From the NCBI RefSeq assembly GCF_008692845.1, contig NZ_VXJW01000002.1, forward strand, positions 310,001 through 374,000: DNA of 64,000 nucleotides, written 5' to 3'. This document shows, piece by piece, positions 1 through 9,687 of this stretch (position 1 is its first letter; each line of letters starts with the position of its first letter). This stretch comes from Salmonella enterica subsp. arizonae (GTDB lineage Bacteria > Pseudomonadota > Gammaproteobacteria > Enterobacterales > Enterobacteriaceae). Below the pieces are notes generated by a model. That model was given only the letters and a program-made list of their open reading frames with translations, searched no databases and was not told where the DNA came from. The translations under genes were made by a program, and so were the position numbers.

Positions 1-110
1 TTCTGATCGCCGCATATACCAAACTGGACATCATCGCCATCGCGCTGTTTGCCGTGGTGCTGGCTTTCATTATCAGCCAGTTTCTTAACACATCCCAACA
101 GGAGGGCTAA
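1..110 (+). CDS. gfrC: PTS EIIC component GfrC, 3' end only
   Basis: The window opens inside an open frame that ends at TAA 108-110. The last 35 residues are hydrophobic (AIALFAVVLAFIISQF is visible) with a short polar tail, as expected for the last membrane helix of a mannose-family PTS EIIC. The stop is 2 bases before the gfrD start, and an AGGAGGG ribosome site overlaps the end of the frame, so the genes are probably translationally coupled. The identity comes mainly from the following gfrD-gfrE-gfrF order. Confidence 0.8.
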   Translation, partial: LIAAYTKLDIIAIALFAVVLAFIISQFLNTSQQEG

Positions 111-112
111 TC

Positions 113-967
113 ATGAGTGAAGTGACGCAGACCCTGATCGACGACGCACAGGCTCACTCGCAAAGCGAAAGCCGCATCACCGCCCGCGATTTACGCAGCG
201 TTTTCTGGCGCTCCTTTACGTTGCAAGGATCGTGGAACTATGAACGCCAGCAGCATATGGGCTATGCCTTCGCTATGTCGCCAGCGCTGAAGCGTATCTA
301 CCAAGACCCCGCCGAGCTGGGGCGCGCCTTACAGCGCCATCTGGTGCTGTTTAATACCACACCGCATCTGTCAACGTTTGTCTTTGGCCTGTCGATTGCG
401 ATGGAGGAGGAAAATCAACGCAACCCGGACTTTAACGAAGAGTCGATCAATGCCGTTAAAACCAGCCTGATGGGGCCGCTGGCCGGGATTGGCGATTCCA
501 TCTTTTGGGGATCGCTGAAAGTTATCGCCGCCGGGATGGGGATCTACTTTGCCCAGCAGGGCAGCATTCTGGGGCCAATTCTCGCCCTACTGGTCTATAA
601 CATTCCGCACATCCTCTGCCGCTGGTACGCCCTCAAACTGGGCTACCGGGCGGGGACCACCTGGCTGATGCGCATCTGGCAAAGCGGGTTGATGGACAGG
701 GTGACTTATATCGCGTCAATCGTCGGGTTGATGGTCGTCGGCGCCATGACCGCCAGCATGATCGACATTACTACCCCGCTGAGCTTTACCGCCGGGCAGA
801 CTACCATGAAAGTGCAGGATTTTATTGACAAAATCCTCCCTTCCCTGCTGCCGCTGCTCTTCACGCTCGGCATGTACAAACTTATCCGTAAGGGCGTGAA
901 CATTAACTGGATCCTGTTAGGCACCGTCGCGTTTGGGCTTCTTGCCAGCGCGCTGGGCCTACTTTGA
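113..967 (+). CDS. gfrD: PTS EIID component, fructoselysine/glucoselysine uptake
   Basis: This 284-residue protein has the length and layout of mannose-family EIID proteins: a soluble N-terminal part (motifs GSWNYERQQHMGYAF and EEENQRNPDF), then GPLAGIGDSIFWG and several membrane segments at about 125-175, 200-215 and 240-284. With GfrA, GfrB and GfrC it would import and phosphorylate fructoselysine and glucoselysine (Amadori compounds) at the inner membrane. It follows gfrC by two bases and precedes the two deglycase genes. In Salmonella the operon is known to need sigma54 and GfrR; the promoter lies upstream of the window. Confidence 0.93.
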   Translation: MSEVTQTLIDDAQAHSQSESRITARDLRSVFWRSFTLQGSWNYERQQHMGYAFAMSPALKRIYQDPAELGRALQRHLVLFNTTPHLSTFVFGLSIAMEEENQRNPDFNEESINAVKTSLMGPLAGIGDSIFWGSLKVIAAGMGIYFAQQGSILGPILALLVYNIPHILCRWYALKLGYRAGTTWLMRIWQSGLMDRVTYIASIVGLMVVGAMTASMIDITTPLSFTAGQTTMKVQDFIDKILPSLLPLLFTLGMYKLIRKGVNINWILLGTVAFGLLASALGLL

Positions 968-981
968 CGAGAGGTAATACT

Positions 982-2043
982 ATGCAAGTAGAAGACTATA
1001 TGAACGAGACGCCCCTTCGCCTGCTGGAGATGCTGACGCAGACGCGGGAAGATCTCTGGCGCGCGGCGCAGGCGCTAACGGAACGCGGCGTCACCCGCAT
1101 TATTCTGACAGGCTCCGGCACGTCATACCACGGCGCGCTAACCGCTCGCGCATTTATGCAGCGCTGGTGCGCATTGCCGGTGGATGTCTGCTGGCCGTTT
1201 ATGCTTGACAACGAGACGCTTGCCCGCAGCGGCAAGGCACTGGTTGTCGGCATCTCCCAGGGCGGCGGCAGCCTCTCAACGCTGGCGGGGATGGAGCGCG
1301 CCCGCGATATTGGTCATATCACCGCCTCAATGGCTGGCGTGGCGCCTGCGACTATCGACCGGGCGGCGGATTATATCCTTACCGTTCCCTGCGGCGAAGA
1401 AACCGCTGGCGCGAAAACAAAAGGCTATCACTGCACGGTTCTCAATTTGATGCTGCTGGCGCTCGCCGTCGCCGGGCAGCAACAGCGGCTGGATGGCGAA
1501 CAGCGCCGGTCACTGCTGCTGCGGATGGAAAAGACCTTTAACCACCTGCCCGCGCTGATTACCGCCTCGCAGGCGTGGACGCAAACCAATGCGCTGGCGC
1601 TGCGCGATAGCGCAGATATTCGTCTGACCGGCCCGGCAACGCTGTTCGGTACGGTGCAGGAAGGTGCGCTCAAGATGCTGGAGACGTTGCGCTGCCCGGT
1701 ATCGGGCTACGAATTCGAGGAGTTTATTCACGGTATTTACAATGCCTTTAATGCGCAATCCGCACTCATTATGCTCGACCCGCAGCCTGACGCGCGTCAG
1801 GATCGGCTGGCGCAAATACTCGGTGACTGGACGCCGTCTATTTACCGCATCGGCCCGCAGGTAGAAAATAATGGTCTGAATCTGAATTTCCCGTTTGTCA
1901 ATGATGAGGACTTTGCTGTCTTTGAATATATCATTCCACTACAAATGCTATGTGCGATATTACCCCCGCAAAAAGGCATTAATCCGGCGATACCCAAAGA
2001 TCCGCAATTCCATCAAAAAATGAAAAGTAAGCAAGAAATGTAA
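982..2043 (+). CDS. gfrE: Glucoselysine-6-phosphate deglycase (SIS domain)
   Basis: This cytosolic SIS-domain protein has 353 residues. The SIS signatures LTGSGTSYHGALTAR and VGISQGGGS lie in the N-terminal half, and a second SIS-like half (GTVQEGALKMLETLR, EFEEFIHG) follows. The family splits phosphorylated Amadori compounds into a sugar phosphate and lysine. I chose ATG 982, preceded by GAGAGG at 969-974; the frame also opens at a TTG at 964 inside the gfrD end, which is less likely. It is operonic with gfrD and gfrF. Assignment to the glucoselysine rather than the fructoselysine substrate follows the known Salmonella gene order. Confidence 0.9.
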   Translation: MQVEDYMNETPLRLLEMLTQTREDLWRAAQALTERGVTRIILTGSGTSYHGALTARAFMQRWCALPVDVCWPFMLDNETLARSGKALVVGISQGGGSLSTLAGMERARDIGHITASMAGVAPATIDRAADYILTVPCGEETAGAKTKGYHCTVLNLMLLALAVAGQQQRLDGEQRRSLLLRMEKTFNHLPALITASQAWTQTNALALRDSADIRLTGPATLFGTVQEGALKMLETLRCPVSGYEFEEFIHGIYNAFNAQSALIMLDPQPDARQDRLAQILGDWTPSIYRIGPQVENNGLNLNFPFVNDEDFAVFEYIIPLQMLCAILPPQKGINPAIPKDPQFHQKMKSKQEM

Positions 2044-2109
2044 TTTTTATTAATGCTCGTTATTATCCGCGCTGTTGCGGAGGACGCGCTACACGCTAAG
2101 GAGATAAAT

Positions 2110-3096
2110 ATGTCTGTTGCTCATGGAAATGCCCGCCGTATTATTAGTGATATTTTAGGTAAACAAAACATTGAACGCGTCTGGTTTGTCGGCTGCGGCG
2201 GTTCATTAACCGGCTTCTGGCCAGGAAAATACTTTCTGGACTGTGAAGCGTCAAAACTGGCTGTCGGTTATATCACCAGTAATGAATTTGTCCACGCCAC
2301 GCCAAAAGCGTTAGGAAAAAATAGCGTCGTTATTCTCGCCTCGCAGCAGGGCAATACGGCGGAAACCGTCGCAGCCGCCCGCGTGGCGCGTGAAAAAGGA
2401 GCGGCGACCATCGGTCTGGTTTACCAACCTGACACGCCGCTGTGCGAATACAGCGACTACATCATTGAATATCAGTGGGCGCGTTATCCGGAAACGGTCG
2501 ACCCTGCACAACAAAAAGCCGCATACAGCCTGTGGCTGGCGCTGGAAATTCTCGCCCAAGCAGAGGGCTATGCGCAATACGATGAATTAGTCAGCGCGTT
2601 TGGGCGCTTTAGCGACGTTGTTCACGGCGCCCAACGGCAGGTACAAGAAGATGCTCGGCGTTTCGCCGCCGAATGGAAGGATGAGAAGGTGGTCTATATG
2701 ATGGGCAGCGGCCCCTCTTTCGGCGCCGCGCATCAGGAGTCTATCTGTATTCTGCTGGAAATGCAGTGGATCAACTCCGCCAGCATACATAGCGGAGAGT
2801 ATTTCCACGGACCGTTCGAAATCACCGAGCCGGGCACGCCGTTTATATTGCTACAAAGCAGTGGTCGCACTCGCCCGCTGGACGATCGCGCGATTCGCTT
2901 TATTGAACGCTATCAGGGAAAACTGCAGTTGATCGATGCGGATAAACTCGGCATTCAGGATCTGCCCACCGACGTTGGCGAATACTTCTGCGGCCTGTTG
3001 CACAACTGTGTGCTGGACGTTTATAACCTCGCTCTGGCGACAGCCCGTAACCACCCACTGACCACCCGCCGGTATATGTGGAAAGTTGAATATTAA
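2110..3096 (+). CDS. gfrF: Fructoselysine-6-phosphate deglycase
   Basis: This 328-residue SIS-domain protein is related to FrlB. FVGCGGSLTGFWPGKYFL near the start and LASQQGNTAETVAAARVA form the first sugar-phosphate isomerase domain; MGSGPSFGAAHQESICILLEMQW and HSGEYFHGPFE form the second. It cleaves fructoselysine 6-phosphate to glucose 6-phosphate and lysine. I chose ATG 2110 because AAGGAG lies just upstream; the frame is also open from 2053. It is the last gene of the gfr operon and is followed by a repeat element and a terminator facing gfrR. Confidence 0.92.
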   Translation: MSVAHGNARRIISDILGKQNIERVWFVGCGGSLTGFWPGKYFLDCEASKLAVGYITSNEFVHATPKALGKNSVVILASQQGNTAETVAAARVAREKGAATIGLVYQPDTPLCEYSDYIIEYQWARYPETVDPAQQKAAYSLWLALEILAQAEGYAQYDELVSAFGRFSDVVHGAQRQVQEDARRFAAEWKDEKVVYMMGSGPSFGAAHQESICILLEMQWINSASIHSGEYFHGPFEITEPGTPFILLQSSGRTRPLDDRAIRFIERYQGKLQLIDADKLGIQDLPTDVGEYFCGLLHNCVLDVYNLALATARNHPLTTRRYMWKVEY

Positions 3097-3102
3097 TAGT
3101 TA

Positions 3103-3175
3103 TGCCGGATGGCGGCTTCGCTTTATCCAGCCTACAAAGCGATCTGTAGGCCTGATAAGCGTAGCGCCATCAGAC
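3103..3175. repeat. REP/BIME-type repeat
   Basis: Two inverted REP-like units: GCCGGATGGCGGC...TTTATCC and the facing GTAGGCCTGATAAGCG...GCGCCATCAGA. This is a typical enterobacterial intergenic element after a transcription unit, here just after gfrF. Confidence 0.75.
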
Positions 3176-3186
3176 CTTTCTTCTGC

Positions 3187-3207
3187 GGGGCGCTAGCGCC
3201 CCTTTTT
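3187..3207. terminator. Rho-independent terminator between gfrF and gfrR
   Basis: A perfect GGGGCGCTAGCGCCCC palindrome at 3187-3202 is followed by five T residues. It lies between the convergent gfrF and gfrR ends; the T tract serves the gfrF direction. Confidence 0.85.
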
Positions 3208-3223
3208 CCCTGAACTACCGCGG

Positions 3224-5953
3224 CTACCAGCGGAAATCCTCTATCCGTAATTCGAAAATATCGTGGATATAGCCAATTTCCGCTACCGGCAGCGCCACGT
3301 TATAAAGAATTTTCAACCGCTGAAACGAATGATTTACCATCGCGATAAATTCACCATGTCGCTCGTTAAATTCCGTCATGTTTTTATAGTGGGTAATTTC
3401 ATTGCGCATGACCAGTCGCTCAATCATACAGCTCAAATGAACATATAAACTAATAATCAAATTATTATTAAAGCTGAAGCCCAGCGTATTTTGCCATTCG
3501 GCAATAATCGTTTCGATATGCCCTATCGTCTTATTGGCATTAAGAATAGTCAGCGAATTAACCACATTATGCAACGAAAATTCGCGAACCATATTTTTAT
3601 TAATTAACGCAATTTGTTTATCGTTAAGATAACCGCTTAATAACTGACTTAAATGCGCATACCCCTGCTCGCCAAGCAGCTCTTCAATCCCCACCCAGGG
3701 AACGCCCGCCAGCTGCGGGTCAATGGTGCCGACAACCGCAATCACTTCATACTGATTCAGCAACGAGGTCGCCATTCGGCTGTTTTTCAGGCGGGTATAT
3801 TCACAGGCGATAATATTAATATCAAAGTCGGTCAACTGACTTTTTTCCATCAAATTTTTAAATTTAAACGCCGTCCCGATGCCGGTAATACAGGTCACCA
3901 GCAGCGCGCGCGCTTTTTTCTGCGCGGGCCAGAAGACATCCCAGCGCGACTGATTTAACGGGACGATCTCTTCGGCGATCTGTTCGATGTTTTTTTGCAG
4001 CGCGATCTCGCTGGCCACGTTCAACGCCAGACGCGTCGTAACGTTATCGACCACCACCAGCGGGCCATGAATTACGCTCAAAAGCGCATCGGCGATCTCT
4101 TTGGTGTATCCCATATCGATCAGCACCATGACGCCTGCGCGGGTATCCGTATGCTGGAGATAATCGACAATGGCCCGGCTGACATCGCTAAACGCGACCT
4201 CCATCGGCATATCCATCGCATGATAAATCTTTTCGCCAATCAGACGGTTCGCCACGCCTGCAATGCTGCTGGCGGTCGAATAACCATGCGCGATGATCAG
4301 CGCTTTTACCTTACCGCCGCTGGTGGCGTCAATGGCATTACTGACGATGGCCGCCACGACCAGTCTGTCGAGCGTGTCGATTAACAAATCATATTTATTA
4401 TTTACCACGTCCAGCAGTTTTTGCGCCACACGCTGCGCCAGTCCCGGCGCCTCCTCCAGCCAGCGCAGCATCACATGGCGAACCGATGGCGACGCCTCCA
4501 CCGGCGTTAACGGCAGGCTGGTAAGGTAACGTCCGGTGAGATAAGCGAATTCCGCATTCAGTTCGAGATCGTAATGTGCAGCGATCGCTTTCCCGACATC
4601 TTCGATAAAACGCAGCCGCTTGTCCTGACGAGCGCGAGGGCTCTCTTTATTCATTAAGGCATCGAGATATAACGTGAGATTTTGATAGACCAGCTTGTCA
4701 AACGTCCGTGCGGAAATATTCTCCTGCGCCAGCTCTTCGCACAGGCCGCAAATGTTTTCCGTCAACCGTAAATATTCCTGATGCTGACCGGAAACTCGCG
4801 GAAAACCGCCACCTTCGCGATAAATCATGACGCGTTCCGCCGTCTGCGGAACGGTAAAGGGCACCTCCATCAGCAGACGATCCGGCAGTTGCCCGGCTTT
4901 TACCTCCAGTACCCCATCGTCACGCTGGCCGAAAGTCCAGGCGCTGGCGCAAATATTACGAATGAGATTTTCCAGGCCGCCGACATTCCCTTCCAGGGTC
5001 TCCTGCATCAGTTGGCTGATAATTTCACTATCCAGCGACAAATCGTGATGAAGACGCTGCGCCTCGCGACGGAAAAAATGGTGAATAAACGCCAGCCGCT
5101 CATACTGTCCGCGTTCGGCGATAGGCAGAATTTTGACAATGACCGGTATCCGGCGAATAAATGTCGCCAGAAAGTGTTTTTCCAGATCTTCGGTAGAGGC
5201 GAATATCAGGCGTACCGTGGCGCTGCGTTCATCGCTGCTTTCGCCTAAGCGACGCCAGGTGCCGTTATCCATAAAATGGAACAGTTTTTCCTGCCCTTCC
5301 GGCGGTAAACGGTGCACTTCATCGATAAACAATACGCCGCCATTACTGGTCTCAATTAACCCGGATACCGCTCTGTCTGCGCCGGTAAACGCACCTTTGG
5401 CATGACCAAACAATTTTGACGTCAGCAATTCCGGGTTATTAGCGTATTCGGCGCAGTTAAACACGGTAAAGGGCGCCTCCGGGGGCAAAATGCCCTGCTC
5501 GATGGCGTACTGCCAAAGCTGACGCGCCAAAAAACTTTTTCCTGTCCCCGTCGGGCCGCGCAGCAGCAAAGGCAAGCCCGCGCCGGGATAACTGATCGCC
5601 GCCTTACACTGACGCAGGGACTCCTGCAAGCTGCCCTGCGCGCCAATGAGCAGCTCCAGACTGTCCTGCCGCTCCGCGCACAGCGCCTGAATGGACGCGT
5701 AATCCCCCTGTCGAACCGCCAGTCGGTGGTAACGACGTAGCGCCTCGACGGGCAGGAACAGCACCGGGCGGCTATTCACTTTGACCACCCGCTGCTCACG
5801 ATGCAAGTTATTAAGATGGTGACTAATAATGCTGCGTTTTTGCCTGAGACTGTCGGCAATCGCCATTGCGCTAAACCCGCTTAACGCGTCGGCTGTTAGT
5901 GAACATCCGGCCAGCCGTAGCTCCAACTGACGAAATATGGACTCTTTATTCAT
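3224..5953 (-). CDS. gfrR: Sigma54-dependent LevR-type activator of the gfr operon
   Basis: A 909-residue regulator. From the N-terminus it has a winged-helix DNA-binding region (about 1-75), an AAA+ domain with Walker A GPTGTGKS, the sigma54-contact motif GAFTGADR and Walker B-like GGVLFIDEVHR, and then PTS-regulation (PRD) and EIIA/EIIB-like domains to the C-terminus. It would bind an enhancer, drive sigma54 polymerase at the gfr promoter, and sense substrate through PTS phosphorylation. I chose ATG 5953 (MNKESIF); the open frame runs 24 residues further upstream without support. It is convergent with the operon it controls. Confidence 0.92.
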   Translation of the reverse strand: MNKESIFRQLELRLAGCSLTADALSGFSAMAIADSLRQKRSIISHHLNNLHREQRVVKVNSRPVLFLPVEALRRYHRLAVRQGDYASIQALCAERQDSLELLIGAQGSLQESLRQCKAAISYPGAGLPLLLRGPTGTGKSFLARQLWQYAIEQGILPPEAPFTVFNCAEYANNPELLTSKLFGHAKGAFTGADRAVSGLIETSNGGVLFIDEVHRLPPEGQEKLFHFMDNGTWRRLGESSDERSATVRLIFASTEDLEKHFLATFIRRIPVIVKILPIAERGQYERLAFIHHFFRREAQRLHHDLSLDSEIISQLMQETLEGNVGGLENLIRNICASAWTFGQRDDGVLEVKAGQLPDRLLMEVPFTVPQTAERVMIYREGGGFPRVSGQHQEYLRLTENICGLCEELAQENISARTFDKLVYQNLTLYLDALMNKESPRARQDKRLRFIEDVGKAIAAHYDLELNAEFAYLTGRYLTSLPLTPVEASPSVRHVMLRWLEEAPGLAQRVAQKLLDVVNNKYDLLIDTLDRLVVAAIVSNAIDATSGGKVKALIIAHGYSTASSIAGVANRLIGEKIYHAMDMPMEVAFSDVSRAIVDYLQHTDTRAGVMVLIDMGYTKEIADALLSVIHGPLVVVDNVTTRLALNVASEIALQKNIEQIAEEIVPLNQSRWDVFWPAQKKARALLVTCITGIGTAFKFKNLMEKSQLTDFDINIIACEYTRLKNSRMATSLLNQYEVIAVVGTIDPQLAGVPWVGIEELLGEQGYAHLSQLLSGYLNDKQIALINKNMVREFSLHNVVNSLTILNANKTIGHIETIIAEWQNTLGFSFNNNLIISLYVHLSCMIERLVMRNEITHYKNMTEFNERHGEFIAMVNHSFQRLKILYNVALPVAEIGYIHDIFELRIEDFRW

Positions 5954-6119
5954 ACCTGCGCCCCGCCAAAAACGTAAACTCCGCTTATACGATAATTTAC
6001 AAACGGCGTCACAGGCTTCACCCACATTTTTGAAAATACTTACTTTTTATAAAACTTACCGTTGCGCTTTCGGCTCATCGTGTCACGAACGAACGGGATT
6101 GGCCTTCCCTGGCGTCTCA

Positions 6120-8090
6120 TCAGAATCGGGCGCTAAATCCGACGTTATAGCGGGTTTGATTGCCATCGTTTAACCCTGCCGTTTGCGCCAGCCCAACGAA
6201 GCCTGACACCGCTGCCGACAGCGGAAAATCTGCGCCAATCTCAATATCAACCCAGTTTTTATCCTGCGCTTTCCCGGCGCGGCTAAACGTCAGCGCGGTC
6301 GTTTTAAGACCGCCGTTCGCCACATACGTATCATCGCCAAACTGGCGGCGATAATTAATCTGCGCCCAGGAATGAATGACGCTGTCGCGAAGATCCAGAC
6401 GCCAGCCAGCGCTACCCACCTGCGAGTGGGCGTTTTGGTCGCCAAAACGCATTGATGTGCTGGTATTGAGCTTCTCGCTATAACCATTAACGTGGCTGTA
6501 ATCCCATGCATATTGCAGCATCGGTCCGGTCGTTAACCACGGCATCACGACAAAATCGTAACCGCTAGTTAACCTCGCGCCCCACAGCCGACCGTTGGTT
6601 TCGCCCTCTTCCACGCGTCTTAGCGCACCGAGCGTTATACTGCGCTGAATGTTACTGAATTTAGCGGTCAGGTAGTGTAAATCGCCATCCAGCCACGCCT
6701 GCCCGGCGCGTAAATGGCTGAACACGGCGGCCTGAAAACTGCGGGCGTCATAATGATAGTTATCGTCAGGACGTTGCTTATCCAGAGAGCCGGCTATCAG
6801 CCCTCCCAGCAGTACCTGCTCGTTAAGCTGATAATCGACGCCAACCGTTAGATTATTATGATTACCGTGACCCTCGGCCTCATTATTATCATAACGTTGA
6901 TATCCCCCGCTGTATCCGCCGAACATGCCCAGCGAACCGACAGGATTTTCCCCCTGGCGAAGCTGCTGATAACGGCTGTTAAGCGTGGTACGACTGCCTT
7001 GCGCCATCGACTGAACGCTTTGGTTCAAGTATGTCGCCTGTACCGGCGCGGCAATAATCGACTGAATATATTGCGCGATAATGGTATGGACCTGCGGGCC
7101 GGGATGTAAATGATCGGCAAACAGATAGTTCTGTGACGCATTAAAACCCGGCATTGCCGAGGAACACGCTGAGGCGGATACGCCCGGCGGGCAAGCCATA
7201 CCCACAGTATTTGTCAGACCAAACGCCTGCGGATTGTCGAGGATTTCCTTAAAGAGACCGTTGATATCGGCACGGGCAATATTGCCGCCGTGTTGCTCCA
7301 GTCCCTTCTCTTCCGTCTGATTATAATAATCAGTCAGAGATGACGCCTGCCCTGCCGCCGTTTCATAGCCCGCCAGCAGTTGCTCAACGAGCTGTTGCTG
7401 AATAGACGGGTCACTGCTTACCGTTGCAGCCGCCGCCAGCAACGCCTCGCGGATCGCCTGTTGCCGGCTGGCTGAATCGGGCGTCGATCCCGCCGCCAGC
7501 GCATCTAACGCCGCTTTTAGCGCCGGGGGCGCCGCTGCGCCAAGCCCGGCGGTGATTACCGCCTCCAGCAGCATTGGCGTCGCACTAATGTCCGGTACAT
7601 TTGGCACCACCACCAGCCCTGCGCCGGCACCCAGTAGCAGCCCTACCTGTGCCGCCGCGTTGATTGCGCTATTATCGGCTATTTGCCGCGCCATGGCTGG
7701 CTGCGCGATTGCCGCCGCCAGATCGTTTCCACCGACCCAATGAATATATAAACCGTTGCGATCGGCTTTCCCTCCCGTTTTAGCAAGCCACTGCCGCACC
7801 TGATCCGCCGTATTATCCTGGGGATTTAATTCCGACGTTGCCGTCGCGCCGCCTGCGGCATAATTAGAACCGCCTTTGCTGGAAGGACTTAATGCCAGCC
7901 CATATCGGTCGGCCAACTGCTCATCATAGAGATAATTTTGACTACTATCCCAGGTCCAGCGACCATTATTACCGGTATCGCTAAGACTATCGCCGAATAC
8001 TGTAAGAGAGTCAAATGCATAGACAGATAATGGCGTGGTCAGCGCCAGCGAGAGTATGTGGTGTTTTACCAGGGTACGCTTTCGGGTCAT
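6120..8090 (-). CDS. apeE: ApeE, outer-membrane GDSL esterase autotransporter
   Basis: The predicted protein has 656 residues. It has a signal peptide ending near VYAF, a GDSL lipase/esterase passenger with FGDSLSDTGN (catalytic Ser), GGNDL and DHLHPGPQ (Asp/His box), and a C-terminal autotransporter barrel of about 270 residues ending in the aromatic residue F. Salmonella ApeE hydrolyses acyl esters at the cell surface and belongs to the phosphate-starvation regulon. I chose ATG 8090 (MTRKRTL), with GGAAC just upstream; the longer open frame adds 35 residues that do not look like a signal sequence. I did not find a clear Pho box by eye. Confidence 0.94.
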   Translation of the reverse strand: MTRKRTLVKHHILSLALTTPLSVYAFDSLTVFGDSLSDTGNNGRWTWDSSQNYLYDEQLADRYGLALSPSSKGGSNYAAGGATATSELNPQDNTADQVRQWLAKTGGKADRNGLYIHWVGGNDLAAAIAQPAMARQIADNSAINAAAQVGLLLGAGAGLVVVPNVPDISATPMLLEAVITAGLGAAAPPALKAALDALAAGSTPDSASRQQAIREALLAAAATVSSDPSIQQQLVEQLLAGYETAAGQASSLTDYYNQTEEKGLEQHGGNIARADINGLFKEILDNPQAFGLTNTVGMACPPGVSASACSSAMPGFNASQNYLFADHLHPGPQVHTIIAQYIQSIIAAPVQATYLNQSVQSMAQGSRTTLNSRYQQLRQGENPVGSLGMFGGYSGGYQRYDNNEAEGHGNHNNLTVGVDYQLNEQVLLGGLIAGSLDKQRPDDNYHYDARSFQAAVFSHLRAGQAWLDGDLHYLTAKFSNIQRSITLGALRRVEEGETNGRLWGARLTSGYDFVVMPWLTTGPMLQYAWDYSHVNGYSEKLNTSTSMRFGDQNAHSQVGSAGWRLDLRDSVIHSWAQINYRRQFGDDTYVANGGLKTTALTFSRAGKAQDKNWVDIEIGADFPLSAAVSGFVGLAQTAGLNDGNQTRYNVGFSARF

Positions 8091-8399
8091 CTCATGTTCC
8101 TTAGTGTTATTGTTGGTAGGTACGACGGTACAAATCATCATCCGGCAAATACATTGCAATCGTTTTAAGCATTGTGATTGAGATATTTCATCCATTGTTT
8201 ACGGACTGGCGCCTGTTCAAAACGGGGTTCCGGCGTAAAATAACGGCGTTATGCGGGCGCTGGATAAAATATAGCGTATGGATAAACCCAGAAGCGCTTT
8301 TACCCGTCTCTTGCTGATTATGCCTGAAGCGCAGGCATCCTGATTTGCATAAATGCCATTCAGCAGTCATCATAGGCTGCTGTTTATAAAGGAGAGATT
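8091..8399. other. Divergent intergenic region apeE / mscM
   Basis: 309 bases between two divergent genes, so it should contain both promoters. TATAAAGGAGAG at about 8386-8397 supplies the mscM ribosome site. I see no gene or repeat here. Confidence 0.5.
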
Positions 8400-9647
8400 A
8401 TGCAGGAATTGATATCCCAGGTAGAAGATTTAGCGGGTATTGAAATGAATCACACCACGTCGCTGGTGGTGATATTTGGTATTATTTTTCTGACGGCTGT
8501 TGTCGTGCATATTATTTTGCACTGGATAGTACTGCGCGCTTTTGAAAAACGCGCCAGCGCCAGTTCCCGCCTGTGGCTGCAAATTATCACCCAGAATAAA
8601 TTATTTCATCGTCTGGCTTTTACGCTGCAAGGCATCATTGTCAATATTCAGGCCGCGCTCTGGCTGCAAAAAGGCAGTGAGGCTGCGGATATCCTGACGA
8701 CTTGCGCGCAGTTATGGATTATGACCTACGCCCTGCTGTCGTTATTTTCCCTGCTGGACGTGATTTTCAATCTGTCGCAAAAATGGCCCGCCGCTTCTCA
8801 ACTGCCGCTAAAAGGAATATTTCAGGGCATTAAGCTAATCGGCGCGATTATCGTCGGCATTCTGATGATCTCACTGCTGATTGGCCAGTCACCGGCGATT
8901 TTAATCAGCGGGCTGGGCGCAATGGCCGCCGTGTTAATGCTGGTCTTTAAAGACCCGATTCTTGGACTGGTTGCCGGTATACAACTTTCCGCCAACGATA
9001 TGCTCAAACTGGGCGACTGGCTGGAAATGCCGAAATATGGCGCAGATGGTGCGGTTATTGATATTGGTTTAACCACGGTAAAAGTGCGCAACTGGGATAA
9101 TACCATCACCACTATTCCCACCTGGTCGCTGGTTTCCGATTCGTTTAAAAACTGGAGCGGCATGTCCGCTTCCGGCGGACGCCGGATTAAACGCAGCATA
9201 AATATTGACGCAACCAGCATCCACTTTCTGGATGATGATGAAAAACAACGACTGTTAACCGCACATCTGTTAAAGCCGTATCTTACCAGCCGTCATCAGG
9301 AAATCGATGAATGGAATAAACAGTTGAATGCGCCCGAATCAGCCTTAAATCACCGTCGGATGACTAATATTGGGACGTTTCGCGCCTATCTGAACGAATA
9401 TTTACGTCACCATCCGCGCATCCGTAAAGATATGACGCTGATGGTACGCCAACTGGCGCCTGACGATCATGGTTTACCGATAGAGATCTATGCCTTTACC
9501 AATACCGTCGTGTGGCTGGAATATGAGAGCATTCAGGCCGATATTTTCGACCATATTTTTGCCGTGGTGGAAGAGTTCGGCTTGCGCATTCATCAGACGC
9601 CGACCGGCAGCGATATTCGTGCGCTGTCAGGGGCATTAACGCATTAA
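8400..9647 (+). CDS. mscM: Mechanosensitive channel MscM (YbdG)
   Basis: The 415-residue protein has about five hydrophobic segments in its N-terminal 190 residues. The MscS pore signature follows ([26 protein letters not shown]) with the beta domain after it ([30 protein letters not shown], then [16 protein letters not shown]). E. coli YbdG is a miniconductance channel that opens on osmotic downshock. A good AGGAGA precedes the start, and a terminator shared with convergent pheP follows. Confidence 0.93.
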   Translation: MQELISQVEDLAGIEMNHTTSLVVIFGIIFLTAVVVHIILHWIVLRAFEKRASASSRLWLQIITQNKLFHRLAFTLQGIIVNIQAALWLQKGSEAADILTTCAQLWIMTYALLSLFSLLDVIFNLSQKWPAASQLPLKGIFQGIKLIGAIIVGILMISLLIGQSPAILISGLGAMAAVLMLVFKDPILGLVAGIQLSANDMLKLGDWLEMPKYGADGAVIDIGLTTVKVRNWDNTITTIPTWSLVSDSFKNWSGMSASGGRRIKRSINIDATSIHFLDDDEKQRLLTAHLLKPYLTSRHQEIDEWNKQLNAPESALNHRRMTNIGTFRAYLNEYLRHHPRIRKDMTLMVRQLAPDDHGLPIEIYAFTNTVVWLEYESIQADIFDHIFAVVEEFGLRIHQTPTGSDIRALSGALTH

Positions 9648-9652
9648 TGGAT

Positions 9653-9687
9653 TGCCCGATCGCATGATCCGGGATCGGGCAAAAAAA
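9653..9687. terminator. Terminator between mscM and pheP
   Basis: The stem GCCCGATC (9654-9661) pairs with GATCGGGC (9673-9680) and is followed by seven A residues. An upstream TT pairs with part of the A tract. The two flanking genes are convergent. Confidence 0.75.

Noticed and set aside
3653-5248. Several plus-strand ORFs opposite gfrR
   Set aside because: They are shadows of the gfrR coding frame, without ribosome sites or recognisable domains.
8091-8399. Pho box for apeE
   Set aside because: ApeE is known to be phosphate-controlled, but no convincing pair of CTGTCAT-like repeats was found by eye.
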